In this document: in pieces, positions 47,482-58,073 of the stretch
How positions within the stretch are numbered: position 1 is the first letter of the stretch
Layout: every line of letters starts with the position of its first letter
From: Trissonchulus latispiculum
Taxonomy: Eukaryota > Nematoda > Enoplea > Enoplida > Ironidae
Reading direction: 5' to 3'
Assembly: GCA_030248195.1 (NCBI GenBank)
Contig: JASAND010028376.1
Location: forward strand, 1-64,000
DNA length: 64,000 nucleotides
Made by a program: the position numbers and the translations under genes
Notes under the pieces: generated by a model
The model's input: the letters and a program-made list of their open reading frames with translations, nothing else
Told to the model about the DNA's origin: nothing
Database searches by the model: none

Positions 47482-48138
47482 TTACCATTTCAAATGGATT
47501 AAAGAATGGATTGAAAATCAGCCGGAATAGAACTAAAGGAAGAAGAAGAAGAAGGAGAAGAAATTTAAATTCTGAAAGCCGCATATATATAGCTGAAAGC
47601 CGCATAACATAGCTGACTAATGGGAAAAGATATTGAGCTAATATTTTCAGCACATAAACTAGGTACCATAGCCAGTGTTTTAGATCAATTTCAGCTAAAT
47701 CTGAGAAATTCAATTTTTTTCGATTTTTCAACATCCAAAATGCGAACGAACAATCCAAAAAAATTTCTCCGATTTGACTGAAATTGATCTAAAACATCGT
47801 TGAACGACCCAAGATTCGTCCTCGACGTGGAAGGCAGACATCCCATGCAGTCCAAATGGGAGTCTCCACGATGTCCAGTCACCGAATATGGTTGGTGACG
47901 TAGTTCCCGTTCTTTCAAGCGTAGGCTTGTGCGCTTTTGATCCATATTGAGTTGTACTCTCTTCTTACTCTAAACGTTCTTTTTGAAAAAGACAATTAAG
48001 TACAACTCGAAAATATTTCTAGGTACCCTCCCCCCAAAAATACAAATGTATACGTATATAAACAATTGTAGAAAATACAATAAATTGGTGTCAATTGTAG
48101 CAGATGACTGCTATTTTTGGCCTGAAAAAGAAACAATT
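47482..48138. other. Non-coding region left of the 910-bp tandem repeats
   Basis: Contains an inverted repeat with arms 47671-47720 and 47755-47805 (TTTTAGATCAATTTCAG type). A minus-strand ORF of 84 codons (47945-47691) reads through one arm and has no recognised domain. The left edge of the retroelement 2 LTR probably lies within 47945-48138 but could not be placed. Confidence 0.4.
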
Positions 48139-50880
48139 ACCAAAATTAACCTAAAATGAATGCGATTAGACAAGCACAAATCACAAACACAAATAAAATT
48201 ATCACACTAAAATTATTTGTTTATTAGGTACGAACTTTGGAAAAAATTCCTAGCTCAAATCCCAAAAATAGCCCTAAAATTAGCTCACCCCAAAAATAAG
48301 TGCTGTATTAGAGCCTAAGTTGAGGAGAGACAGGTACACAATTTATACACGTATACAAACAACACAAACCCTAGGAAAAAATTTTCAGATTTTTGACCCT
48401 AGGGGGGTTTACCTACCTAAGAAAATTGGAAAAACTCGTGCGCTGAACTCGAAGAACTACGGGGGGAAACCCCAACGAAACTAAAACAAAAATTGACAAA
48501 AGTTTGAAACAAATTTTACGAAGGGGTTCAGGCAAGAAATCCCTGAGCTCCTGGCAGCCTAATGTAGCGGGGCTAGTAGGTTTTCCTAGTTTTCCTACGT
48601 ACTAACACCGTTACCACGCCCAGACGTAGCGGACGCGGAGACCACGGCACAGATGGATAACGAACCGACTTCAAGAGACGGTCGGGACAGCCTCGCCAGA
48701 CAACATACGCAGGGGCAGATCCGATCCTAAGGGCGAGATGACTCGCACTCTCACTCACTCAGAATAGAACTACCTACCTAGCAGGAGCTCAGTGAAGACT
48801 AAACCTAACTAAATACACTTTAATAGAAATAGAAACAACAAGCTATTGAAGTTATAGAATAATAACAGTAATTAAATGGGTGGAACCCTCACACAACCAA
48901 CAAACAAACAAACAACTTACAGTTACGGTGACGAGTCAGCTAACGCACCAGTAGCTCCGGGGAAGAGCTACAAGGGGAGAAATTAATGGGAGTAATATAC
49001 AGCAATGGGGGAGAGAATAGCGTAGAAATAGCAAGCGCTCACAATGACAGAAATGACACCAAAATTAACCTAAAATGAATGCGATTAGACAAGCACAAAT
49101 CACAAACACAAATAAAATTATCACACTAAAATTATTTGTTTATTAGGTACGAACTTTGGAAAAAATTCCTAGCTCAAATCCCAAAAATAGCCCTAAAATT
49201 AGCTCACCCCAAAAATAAGTGCTGTATTAGAGCCTAAGTTGAGGAGAGACAGGTACACAATTTATACACGTATACAAACAACACAAACCCTAGGAAAAAA
49301 TTTTCAGATTTTTGACCCTAGGGGGGTTTACCTACCTAAGAAAATTGGAAAAACTCGTGCGCTGAACTCGAAGAACTACGGGGGAAACCCCAACGAAACT
49401 AAAACAAAAATTGACAAAAATTTGAAACAAATTTTACGAAGGGGTTCAGGCAAGAAATCCCTGAGCTCCTGGCAGCCTAATATAGCGGGGCTAGTAGGTT
49501 TTCCTACGTACTAACACCGTTACCACGCCCAGACGTAGCGGACGCGGAGACCATGGCACAGATGGATAACGAACCGACTTCAAGAGACGGTCGGGACAGC
49601 CTCGCCAGACAATATACGCAGGGGCAGATCCGATCCTAAGGGCGAGATGACTCGCACTCTCACTCACTCAGAATAGAACTACCTACCTAGCAGGAGCTCA
49701 GTGAAGACTAAACCTAACTAAATACACTTTAATATAAATACAAACAACAAGTTATTGAAGTTATAGAATAATAACAGTAATTAAATGGGTGGAACCCTCA
49801 CACAAACAACAAACAAACAAACAACTTACAGTTACGGTGACGAGTCAGCTAACGCACCAGTAGCTCCGGGGAAGAGCTACAAGGGGAGAAATTAATGGGA
49901 GTAATATACAGCAATGGGGGGAGAGAATAGCGTAGAAATAGCAAGCGCTCACAATGACAGAAATGACACCAAAATTAACCTAAAATGAATGCGATTAGAC
50001 AAGCACAAATCACAAACACAAATAAAATTATCACACTAAAATTATTTGTTTATTAGGTACGAACTTTGGAAAAAATTCCTAGCTCAAATCCCAAAAATAG
50101 CCCTAAAATTAGCTCACCCCAAAAATAAGTGCTGTATTAGAGCCTAAGTTGAGGAGAGACAGGTACACAATTTATACACGTATACAAACAACACAAACCC
50201 TAGGAAAAAATTTTCAGATTTTTGACCCTAGGGGGGTTTACCTACCTAAGAAAATTGGAAAAACTCGTGCGCTGAACTCGAAGAACTACGGGGGGAAACC
50301 CCAACGAAACTAAAACAAAAATTGACAAAAGTTTGAAACAAATTTTACGAAGGGGTTCAGGCAAGAAATCCCTGAGCTCCTGGCAGCCTAATGTAGCGGG
50401 GCTAGTAGGTTTTCCTAGTTTTCCTACGTACTAACACCGTTACCACGCCCAGACGTAGCGGACGCGGAGACCACGGCACAGATGGATAACGAACCGACTT
50501 CAAGAGACGGTCGGGACAGCCTCGCCAGACAACATACGCAGGGGCAGATCCGATCCTAAGGGCGAGATGACTCGCACTCTCACTCACTCAGAATAGAACT
50601 ACCTACCTAGCAGGAGCTCAGTGAAGACTAAACCTAACTAAATACACTTTAATAGAAATAGAAACAACAAGCTATTGAAGTTATAGAATAATAACAGTAA
50701 TTAAATGGGTGGAACCCTCACACAACCAACAAACAAACAAACAACTTACAGTTACGGTGACGAGTCAGCTAACGCACCAGTAGCTCCGGGGAAGAGCTAC
50801 AAGGGGAGAAATTAATGGGAGTAATATACAGCAATGGGGGGGAGAGAATAGCGTAGAAATAGCAAGCGCTTACAATGACT
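48139..50880. repeat. Three tandem copies of a 910-919-bp unit
   Basis: Units start ACCAAAATTAACC at 48139, 49058 and 49968 and are nearly identical. Each contains CAAACAAACAAAC microsatellite sequence. A 61-codon minus-strand ORF is repeated in units 1 and 3 only because of the repetition. The array lies within what looks like the 3' LTR of retroelement 2. Confidence 0.9.
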
Positions 50881-51150
50881 GAAATAACAATAATGAAGGG
50901 GGGAAGCGAGTGTTGTGCTGAACCCTCCCACGAGCGCCCCCTAGTGAGAATTTCCCCCAATCACGTAGCTCCCAAGTCACGAGGGGGGGGAACCCACCCA
51001 ATCCCAAACATACACGTTGGGGGAGCTACGTGACTTGCAAAGTTCTCCCAACCCAAGGTGATGACGATATAGAAAGCCTGACGGGTAGCTATGCTAGCTA
51101 CAGCCGCCAGCAAGGGAAAGGTTGACCGTGTGTCACCTTGATCCGTTACA
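48139..51150 (-). repeat. Probable 3' LTR of retroelement 2 (left edge uncertain)
   Basis: On the minus strand, AGCCCTTGGGAGA|TGTAACGG at 51163-51143 mirrors the retroelement 1 junction AGCCCTGGGGAGA|TGTAATGT, so the LTR starts at 51150. It runs to lower coordinates for about 270 bp and then into three tandem 910-bp units. The junction is found only once, so the units are internal repeats and not separate LTRs. The matching 5' LTR is off-window, so the end at about 48.1 kb is an estimate. Confidence 0.5.
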
Positions 51151-52592
51151 TCTCCCAAGGGCTCGCTATCCGAACTCCCGAGAGGATCACTGCACAAATG
51201 GCGAACTGTTACGTGAGCTGGACTCTCAACAAGTACATACAGTACAGAGCAATGATGCTACAAGTACTAAACAATACCAACTGTAGACTGCAAGTCATAA
51301 GCTCAAAACTAAACTAAACTAGTCAAAATTAACTACATAAGTGTAGAAAAACACAGAGAAAAACAAGAGATTAAATACGACATATTACAAGTGAATAAGC
51401 ATATACTAGGCATGATGAGACGCTAGTAACAGTCAAAAAATTAAAGCACAAGGAATGACAAAAATTATGCATAAGTATTTGGCCAAAAAATACACGTAGT
51501 AAAATAGAACCGTAGTATTAAACTGGGATTGTTAAGTAGCTTTATATGAAAATACATATGACTTTCCAAAAGTAACTCATGGGAAAGAGGGTTACCCTCC
51601 TTTGGAATGTATAGTCAAACGAGTGTGTTAATAAATGTTAACAAAGATAAGAAGATGAACTTTCAAATAAAATATTAGTTAAATTAAAATGTTTAACCAT
51701 GCTGAGCTAGGTTTTATCAGGCCTTCGCTCAACAAGGCAAACTGCCTATGATAATAATAACCATAATAATAATAATAACCATGAAAATACACACCGTTAG
51801 GGGTAGATCCTATGGGAACAAAAACCCACCCTCCAATGGTCAAATATTGTATTTTCATATGACGATGACGTCACTGGGTTTTTCGACAATAAATGGCATA
51901 TATATGGCAGAAATAATAAGGCAATATGGAATGATTCCTCGACAAAAATAAAGCACTGTACATAATACGAGCAAAGAAAATTGGCGTATAAAATACTAGT
52001 AGAAAAATACGAAAAATTTTAGATTAATATACGGCATAGTTATAACAAAAACACAGGTTCACAAAAACTGACTATACTAAGATAAATTCTAGGTTCGCAA
52101 AAATAAAACAGAAGACAGGATCGAAAACTACTAAACACAAAGATTATAGGTTCATAGAAAAACTAAATAAACTAGAAAACGTACGTACACAAAATTTAGA
52201 TACACATTACACATCACAGAGATTCGGCTCTTAAGTAAATACAATACAATTCAAAGAAAACAAAACACAACAAGAAACCAGATTCCAAATTCGTAAAGTA
52301 AAATTCAAAATAACATAAGCAATACAAAAGTGTCACTATCACAAAAAAACTAGATAAAACACAGAACTATATAGCGATCTGGATCCGAAGATCAATGGAA
52401 TTGAAGTCAAGTCCAGGTTCCAGCATCGGATGAACCGTCATCATGGTGGGCGACATGGATCAAGTCCAACCTGATGCCAGAAAAGTCATAATCAGAGGAT
52501 TTTACAACCAGGAAAGATGACTTTCCAGACTGCAAAAGTCATAGCTGATGGAATGAACGGATCATGGGACATGAGGCTCGATGACGACGCAC
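51151..52592 (-). other. 3' non-coding region of retroelement 2
   Basis: AT-rich with no gene. Includes an AATAATAACC microsatellite at 51748-51782. Equivalent to the 2.2-kb tail of retroelement 1. Confidence 0.6.
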
Positions 52593-53567
52593 TCAATATT
52601 CCCGCATGATCAGCTCTGTGGACCTGTGGAGGTCACTTGGATGTGGTTCCAAGGGATTCCAAATGGTCAGGGCAAAGCACGGGTGGAAGATATTCTTCTC
52701 CTGGCCTGGCTTCGAACAACCGGCAGTATGGATACCGGTCCAGTTCGGAGGCATATCAATTTTCTGATTGCGAAGGGCCACCGGTGCATGCTGACGGAAG
52801 AATGGAGGAGCGGGAAGACCACGGTTGTAGCGCTCGGCCACCGCCTCAATGCGCTTGCGTACGACGTCGAGGTAGGCGTCCAGACGGGCGCCAGACAGAG
52901 GGACACGGCTGAACCTATCCTCCCACAACTCATCAGGTCCCGCCTGCATGAACCAGAGGCCCACTTCGGTATAGAGGGACCCCTGGATGTTTTGCCCGTT
53001 CCAATTGGTCGTGTTGAGCAGGAAATTGTACTTCCCGTCAAAAGTCAGATTGTCAGGTTTGCAACCACGGGGAACCCGAACACCCAGACCCCACCAAGAG
53101 TCCGCGGAAGCTTTCCCGTAGTAACTTCCGATGGTTTGGACCAGAGATTCCTGCATTTCCACGGACTGATAGAACGTGTGGAAAATGATCAGCCGCTGGG
53201 TGAGCTGATCTGGACCCGACTGCCATCGCTCGATGCGACAAGCAGGCAGTGCAGCAATGGCTTGGTCATTGCTACGCTTGATAGCAAAGCCATCCTGATT
53301 GGGATGCTCCCTCACCAGGTCCATAACAACGTCCGACTGGCAGAACCAGCCTTTGCGTCCCTGGTACAGGTGTTCCTTGGTCCGAAACCCTTGATTCTCA
53401 AGCTGTTCCACCGGCAACGACACATGTGGCAGATGACTGTGCATGAATGAGAAGGCGTAGTCCGGCCCCAAATAGAAGCACAGGAAATGGCCCTCGTCGA
53501 CATTCGCGATGCCCTGAACGTTGGGACGATGATATCCGAGCATGGCGCTTTTCGGATCGTCATGCAT
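52593..53567 (-). CDS. Retroelement 2 terminal ORF, conserved unknown domain
   Basis: 324 codons, homologous to the ORF at 32145-32972 of retroelement 1. Shared blocks include TFYQSVEMQ, SWWGLGVRVP, GSLYTEVGLWFMQAGPDELW, YLDVVRKRIEAVAERYNRG, APPFF and PGQEKNIFHPCFALTIWNP. It overlaps the end of the Arg/Ser-rich ORF in another frame, so a frameshift separates them here. It is the best preserved part of this decayed element. No membrane segment; function unknown. The plus-strand ORF over the same bases is its antisense shadow. Confidence 0.65.
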   Translation of the reverse strand: MHDDPKSAMLGYHRPNVQGIANVDEGHFLCFYLGPDYAFSFMHSHLPHVSLPVEQLENQGFRTKEHLYQGRKGWFCQSDVVMDLVREHPNQDGFAIKRSNDQAIAALPACRIERWQSGPDQLTQRLIIFHTFYQSVEMQESLVQTIGSYYGKASADSWWGLGVRVPRGCKPDNLTFDGKYNFLLNTTNWNGQNIQGSLYTEVGLWFMQAGPDELWEDRFSRVPLSGARLDAYLDVVRKRIEAVAERYNRGLPAPPFFRQHAPVALRNQKIDMPPNWTGIHTAGCSKPGQEKNIFHPCFALTIWNPLEPHPSDLHRSTELIMREY

Positions 53568-54904
53568 CGGGTCCGCAGACGACGAGCATGCATGTGGGTC
53601 ACGTTGAAGTGTTGTGACTCGTACCGTCTAATCAGGTGCGGGTACCGGAAGAGTTCGGGCACCAACGCTGCCATGGCCAGGCAAGTGGCCCATCGTGCAT
53701 TCGACGACACGCGGTTGACGGGAAAGCCCTTGAAAAGCTTCCCGTGACGATCACGATAGTCCTTGATAACCCATCGCGAATGCCAGACTATCTTACCACC
53801 AGTCTGCTCAGACTCCGGGTTTGCCGACATGTGATTCGTCAGATGGCTGTCGCGGGCGCACATCTTCTGCCAGATGTGGTCCATAAAGTCAGGTGGGAAC
53901 CGTTGGGAGTCGTGGGCGTTAGCCTGCATCCATTTTAGGACCTCGTCGCGAAACAAAGCCACCCAGCGATGGAGTGTCTTCTGAGACGGGTCGCCCGGGA
54001 TGTTATGAGGGACCCACTCCAGGTTGTTATCCCGACAATAGATGATCGGATCGTCGGGCCAACGGTCCACTTTGATCTGCGCGACTTCAGCCGGTGTGGG
54101 TTGCTCGATCTTGAATTCGTCATAGATCGGATTCTCAGTTCCACGAGAAACCGTACGAGCAATGTCCCGATTGAGTTGGTCACAGAGGACGTTGACTAAG
54201 TAAACCTGAAATGGCGGAATGTTGTCCTTCGTATAGTTGGATGGATATTCGAGCGGAAGTTCCCGAATGGCAGAATTCCGACCATCAGGTTTCTTGATCG
54301 TCTTCACTCGTGGCACACGATAAGCCGGCGACTTCGGTCGTGATCGGCTCAACGCGTCAGCCGCAAGGCGTTTGTCACGATCATGACAAGACTCCGTATG
54401 ACGTTGAGTCTTCGGATAGGCTGGAGGTCGACGATCGTCGCGACGATCGCGAGATTCATGCCGACGTTCAGTCGAGCGATGACGCTCTTCTGAATGACGA
54501 TCCCGTGATGGTTGCCGATGACGGTCCGAATCACGACGACGAGCCGATGGTGATCGGTCACGGGCTGGCTGATGCTCGTGACGGCTCGTTGACGGACGGT
54601 GACCGCGATCATCGCGAGATTCCGGTCGTCGGTCACGAGACGCACGTGACTTTGGACGGGAATCCCGACGACGGGATGATGAACGCCGACGATGACGATC
54701 AGTCGATCGAGTGTTGATCGAGTTGTGATAGCGCTTGCCACCGATGAATCCGAGTCGGATCCGAAAGGACGAAAGCCACGACCTCGTCCCGAACCAGAAA
54801 CACCGCCGAAAACATCTGATTGAGAGGCAGTCCCACCGGATTTGCTGCCTCCCCTTCAACCAACGCGATGACGCCGGTCGACCCACCCTGGGATGACTCG
54901 ACAC
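53312..54904 (-). CDS. Retroelement 2 Arg/Ser-rich ORF with conserved middle domain
   Basis: About 530 codons open. The first third after about residue 55 is almost entirely RS/RD/RH/DR dipeptides (RRRSSSRRRDSRPKSRASRD), the composition of SR splicing proteins. Then comes a conserved domain (HRWVALFRDEVLKWMQ, IVWHSRWVIKDYRDRHGKLF, ARWATCLAMAALVPELFR) matching retroelement 1 ORF5c. After about residue 440 the true frame moves to the terminal ORF (-1), so the tail of this ORF is out-of-frame sequence. Confidence 0.6.
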   Translation of the reverse strand: MSSHPRVGRPASSRWLKGRQQIRWDCLSIRCFRRCFWFGTRSWLSSFRIRLGFIGGKRYHNSINTRSTDRHRRRSSSRRRDSRPKSRASRDRRPESRDDRGHRPSTSRHEHQPARDRSPSARRRDSDRHRQPSRDRHSEERHRSTERRHESRDRRDDRRPPAYPKTQRHTESCHDRDKRLAADALSRSRPKSPAYRVPRVKTIKKPDGRNSAIRELPLEYPSNYTKDNIPPFQVYLVNVLCDQLNRDIARTVSRGTENPIYDEFKIEQPTPAEVAQIKVDRWPDDPIIYCRDNNLEWVPHNIPGDPSQKTLHRWVALFRDEVLKWMQANAHDSQRFPPDFMDHIWQKMCARDSHLTNHMSANPESEQTGGKIVWHSRWVIKDYRDRHGKLFKGFPVNRVSSNARWATCLAMAALVPELFRYPHLIRRYESQHFNVTHMHARRLRTRCMTIRKAPCSDIIVPTFRASRMSTRAISCASIWGRTTPSHSCTVICHMCRCRWNSLRIKGFGPRNTCTRDAKAGSASRTLLWTW

Positions 54905-55268
54905 GACGAAGTTTCGAGCCGAATCGTGTCGCGGGGGCCGTAGGTGCTGCAGGTGCAGACGGGACCGCCGTTCCCATCAAAGTTCGGATGACAGACGGAC
55001 CCATCACCACATCACCAGTTGGGCGGGGTTCAGGAACCACGAAAGCGGACAGGTCCAGAGCCTGTTGGGTCACGGCCGTTAGTCCGATGTCAAAATGGCC
55101 AGGCCGCTTACAGAGTCCCTCATGCTCCCGCATGACCACGACCGGGTTGAGTACCTGCAGTTCCGCCAACTGCATTACCTGCATGAGCTCCGACTTCTGC
55201 TCCTTTTCCAGGAACATCGGGCCCATAACCTGAGAAAAGTTAGTGTCCCCGACACTCAGAGAGTTCAA
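54699..55268 (-). CDS. Retroelement 2 ORF5a-like
   Basis: 189 codons with MGPMFLEKEQKSELMQVMQL, a helical start that corresponds to the first helix of retroelement 1 ORF5a, followed by Pro/Ala-rich sequence. A +1 shift leads into the Arg/Ser-rich ORF. Function unknown. Confidence 0.5.
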   Translation of the reverse strand: MNSLSVGDTNFSQVMGPMFLEKEQKSELMQVMQLAELQVLNPVVVMREHEGLCKRPGHFDIGLTAVTQQALDLSAFVVPEPRPTGDVVMGPSVIRTLMGTAVPSAPAAPTAPATRFGSKLRRVESSQGGSTGVIALVEGEAANPVGLPLNQMFSAVFLVRDEVVAFVLSDPTRIHRWQALSQLDQHSID

Positions 55269-55819
55269 GGTGTTGATGAACGGTAGGATCCCAGGACCAT
55301 AGCACCACCGTTCCGTTTCCGATACAGGATGACCAGATCACACCACCGTAAAGCCGGGCCCGAGCCATCCGTGGGAACCCACCGATAAAGCTCCCAGAAT
55401 ACCGGGTTACCCTGATCCACCATCCTGAAGAAGGTTTCAGGATCGTACCCTGGCATTTCGGAGTCCACAGGGGGCCCCACCACATAGATGTGACGTTTTG
55501 GTTGATCAACGCCAATAGGCGAGTCTCGAAATAGGGCATTTAAAGTCAAGATCGATTCAGGAATCAGGATTTGAATATAGGGCTGAACCCTCGCGATGGA
55601 GACGTTGGTCGACGACTGAACCCCTGTTGACGGGTCCGTCGACGTGGCCAACTGGTTGATGATAACGGGCTGTTCCAACTTCCAGTGATAGAGTTCAGGA
55701 AGGTAGGCAGATGGGCCCGTGACACCACCAGGGCGTTCGCCGCAAGAAACCAGAAATCGTCTGGCCTCCTGGGACGAAGCATGAGGAATGTCTCCATGCT
55801 GGGCCAGAACCTCGTCCAC
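55265..55819 (-). CDS. Retroelement 2 C-terminal domain of the exonuclease protein
   Basis: Contains GYDPETFFRMVDQGNPVFWE and CDLVILYRKRN, which align with GFDPSAYLIAIEQGMPVHWQ and FRQVMIWRDANN at the end of retroelement 1 ORF4b. A conserved domain of unknown function. Confidence 0.55.
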   Translation of the reverse strand: MDEVLAQHGDIPHASSQEARRFLVSCGERPGGVTGPSAYLPELYHWKLEQPVIINQLATSTDPSTGVQSSTNVSIARVQPYIQILIPESILTLNALFRDSPIGVDQPKRHIYVVGPPVDSEMPGYDPETFFRMVDQGNPVFWELYRWVPTDGSGPALRWCDLVILYRKRNGGAMVLGSYRSSTP

Positions 55820-56433
55820 GGCTTGAGCCCAGTTGACGTCACGGACGAGCCGGACGTACGAGGAACCCTGATTCCTGATGCCAGCGAAGCTAGCCGAGCT
55901 CGCTGTTCGTTCGTGATAGGTGGATGCCAGCCTGATTGAAGGGCTGGGTTGGCCACTGTCAGCCTGGGTGCACAGGCTTCCAGAAGAGTCGGTTGAAAAG
56001 TCCCCTGTTGACGTTGGGCATCTTCGTCCGTAGATGTCGGTTCACGGCGTCCGACCTCTTCTGATGGTTGTTCTTCGTCCACAGAATATTCTTCGTCGAA
56101 TACCTGAATGACCTCTGGTTCTTCGGTCTCCTTTGCCAGGTTCGCAGCTTCCTGCTGACGAACAGAGGACCTGGTGCGACGTGGACTGATGGTGACCGCA
56201 GTTTGCGCCGGCTGGGATGACCCAGCCGTCTGATAGGTAGGACGATCCTCCACGTAACGGTGACCTCCAGAGTAAGTCACCGGAGGCTTCTCCTTCTTCC
56301 TCGGATCACCAGTCCCTTCGTGATAGTGAGTCAGAGATGGAAGTTTCTGCGGCAAGGGCGGTAGCTTCGTCTCCTTTTCCCGTCGCTGGGCAGCCTTTCG
56401 TGCTTCCACCAATGATTCCGGTTCATCGGCCAC
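55564..56433 (-). CDS. Retroelement 2 disordered middle region
   Basis: About 289 codons, charged and Pro/Ser-rich (EEPEVIQVFDEEYSVDEEQP). Corresponds in place to the low-complexity centre of ORF4b. The last 80 codons overlap the next ORF in another frame and are probably not real. Confidence 0.45.
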   Translation of the reverse strand: MADEPESLVEARKAAQRREKETKLPPLPQKLPSLTHYHEGTGDPRKKEKPPVTYSGGHRYVEDRPTYQTAGSSQPAQTAVTISPRRTRSSVRQQEAANLAKETEEPEVIQVFDEEYSVDEEQPSEEVGRREPTSTDEDAQRQQGTFQPTLLEACAPRLTVANPALQSGWHPPITNEQRARLASLASGIRVPRTSGSSVTSTGLKPWTRFWPSMETFLMLRPRRPDDFWFLAANALVVSRAHLPTFLNSITGSWNSPLSSTSWPRRRTRQQGFSRRPTSPSRGFSPIFKS

Positions 56434-56496
56434 CGTCTTCTCATTCCGAGGAGTGGATGACCACTCAGACTCCCCATCTGATGGTTGATCGTCAGT

Positions 56497-56943
56497 TCAT
56501 AGAAAACGATGGGCCGAGTCAGGCGGTAAGTCCGTTGGAGTGTCATTCGGATCCGCGTGATGATGGTGGTTTGCGACGATCGCATACCAGTTGAAATCCA
56601 GACCTCCATTACGTCGTCGTCGCGTCATGAACTTCAGTTCGTAGATGTTGGTCAGCAACTCCATCAGAGGCACCCAAGAAACCTCTCGCAGGGGATGGGC
56701 AGTGTTGCCCCCATCCTCCTCAGGCACAGACAATGACCAGGCGAAACTCCCCTTCAGATACTTCACCGATCCACGTTTGATAGTCAAAGCCCGTCGGCAT
56801 TTCATTTGACGGTCATGGAGAATAGGCGAAGCCATGGTCTTTTCAGGGGTAAACATCTTGGCCTGAGCGAGTGGGCCGAGCCCTAACTCTGCCTCCTTTT
56901 TTGACCTTCGCCCAGAGAGTTGGCGCGAAGGTATACCGTGCAC
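56497..56943 (-). CDS. Retroelement 2 conserved region 2 after the exonuclease
   Basis: 148 codons; GSFAWSLSVPEEDGGNTAHP aligns with PLWSFSFHMGPNINVAHTLR of retroelement 1 and continues through a Trp/Arg-rich stretch. It overlaps the exonuclease ORF, with a frameshift at about 56850-56940. Confidence 0.5.
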   Translation of the reverse strand: MHGIPSRQLSGRRSKKEAELGLGPLAQAKMFTPEKTMASPILHDRQMKCRRALTIKRGSVKYLKGSFAWSLSVPEEDGGNTAHPLREVSWVPLMELLTNIYELKFMTRRRRNGGLDFNWYAIVANHHHHADPNDTPTDLPPDSAHRFL

Positions 56944-57508
56944 TGCTCAGGTAGATCACTTGGATCCATTCGTCAGAAGGCAATGCATTAGCGACCTTCA
57001 CCAGGCAGGCATAGATGGCCAAAATGTCAGCAAGGGCAAACCTAGCTTCTTCTTCACTAGGCCAGACCGTACATCCCCGAAAGTCCACTGGTCGCAGTCC
57101 TTTAGGAGATGGCACATCGCAATATTCGCAGATTTTGCTAAGGGAGTGATGAGCATTGACATAGAATTCCTTGGTCGTGTCGGTGATATTTTCCCAAAAG
57201 ACCTCAGGAACCGTCGGATCTTGTCGGCGACGGGCCTGAATATAAGGAACCGATTGTGCGACGATCGCTCCCAGTTCGGCTGCATAGTGCTCCATGACAG
57301 TGAGACCACAAAATTTGGCCAGACGCAAAAAGTCGGCCTGACCAATAGCAACTACCATATAGACTGGCTCAGGTGGATGAAGAATGATCTTCAAGGCATA
57401 GAGGACTGGACAGAAATCAGAGGTTGATGCCAGAATTTCGCTGACCATGATCAAAAAGACCTTCGGATATCGTGATGGAACTGGTCCAGCGATCTGAATG
57501 ATGGTCAC
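56843..57508 (-). CDS. Retroelement 2 exonuclease-like domain, motifs II and III
   Basis: 221 codons. TIIQIAGPV is the second strand. VAIGQADFLRLAKFCGL gives Asp59 (motif II). HHSLSKICEYCDVPSPKGLR followed by ARFALADILAIYACLVKV gives Asp161 of motif III, with Phe157 where retroelement 1 has Tyr. With the D-x-E in the preceding ORF all four carboxylates are present. The LSKICEY...W..RPLS-like spacing before motif III is the pattern seen in WRN/EXD-type exonucleases. The start is out of frame with motif I because of a lesion at about 57505. Confidence 0.65.
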   Translation of the reverse strand: MTIIQIAGPVPSRYPKVFLIMVSEILASTSDFCPVLYALKIILHPPEPVYMVVAIGQADFLRLAKFCGLTVMEHYAAELGAIVAQSVPYIQARRRQDPTVPEVFWENITDTTKEFYVNAHHSLSKICEYCDVPSPKGLRPVDFRGCTVWPSEEEARFALADILAIYACLVKVANALPSDEWIQVIYLSSARYTFAPTLWAKVKKGGRVRARPTRSGQDVYP

Positions 57509-58073
57509 GGCGGCATCCTGTTTATTGCCAAACTGAGTATAGCTCCGCCTTCAATGTCCATGGCCACGACGCCAGTCGCTTGATACGTTTCCAGGATGTC
57601 CGGAATCGCATCAAATTGACCCTGGAGGGTTCTGATCAACCGTAAAGGTTGGAAGTGGTCCGACAAAGATAGATGGTCTTCGCTGAACCTGAATGACTTC
57701 TTCGGGTTAGAAAGCGATTGTACATCACTAATGGCTTCAGTAAGGCAGGCTTCTGGATGTTGCGTGTCGTACTCCTTCTCCCTGTTCATGAGCACCAACT
57801 TGAGATGCTTGAGTGCTGGAACTTCTCGAGGCCAGAGGTATGTTTTTTGGCTCTTTCCTGGAGATCGCCAGGGACTGCCTCGATTTCTTCACGTGATGGA
57901 TTTTCATAGCTGAGAGCGATGGCCTTCTCCTGTGGAGTCATCAGTACAGCATGAGGATAGTTAGGCAGGACATGCTCATGCCCTTCGAGAACCAATGGGA
58001 CGCTCTGAGCAATGTCGTCCATTCCTGCCACTAACCGTGGTGATGGTGCGTCGAACGCTCCTACCACTTTCAA
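57505..58073 (-). CDS. Retroelement 2 exonuclease-like domain, N-terminal part and motif I
   Basis: Two overlapping ORFs (58073-57786 and 57798-57505) that together precede the motifs above. The second contains LRLIRTLQGQFDAIPDILET and GVVAMDIEGG, where Asp81 and Glu83 are the motif I D-x-E. Frames shift at about 57790 and 57505. These breaks lie at different places from the single break in retroelement 1. Confidence 0.6.

Noticed and set aside
48573..48758. 61-codon minus-strand ORF, identical at 50402-50587
   Set aside because: Duplicated by the 910-bp tandem array; disrupted in the middle unit.
52581..53450. 289-codon plus-strand ORF
   Set aside because: Antisense shadow of the terminal ORF of retroelement 2, which has a conserved homologue in retroelement 1.
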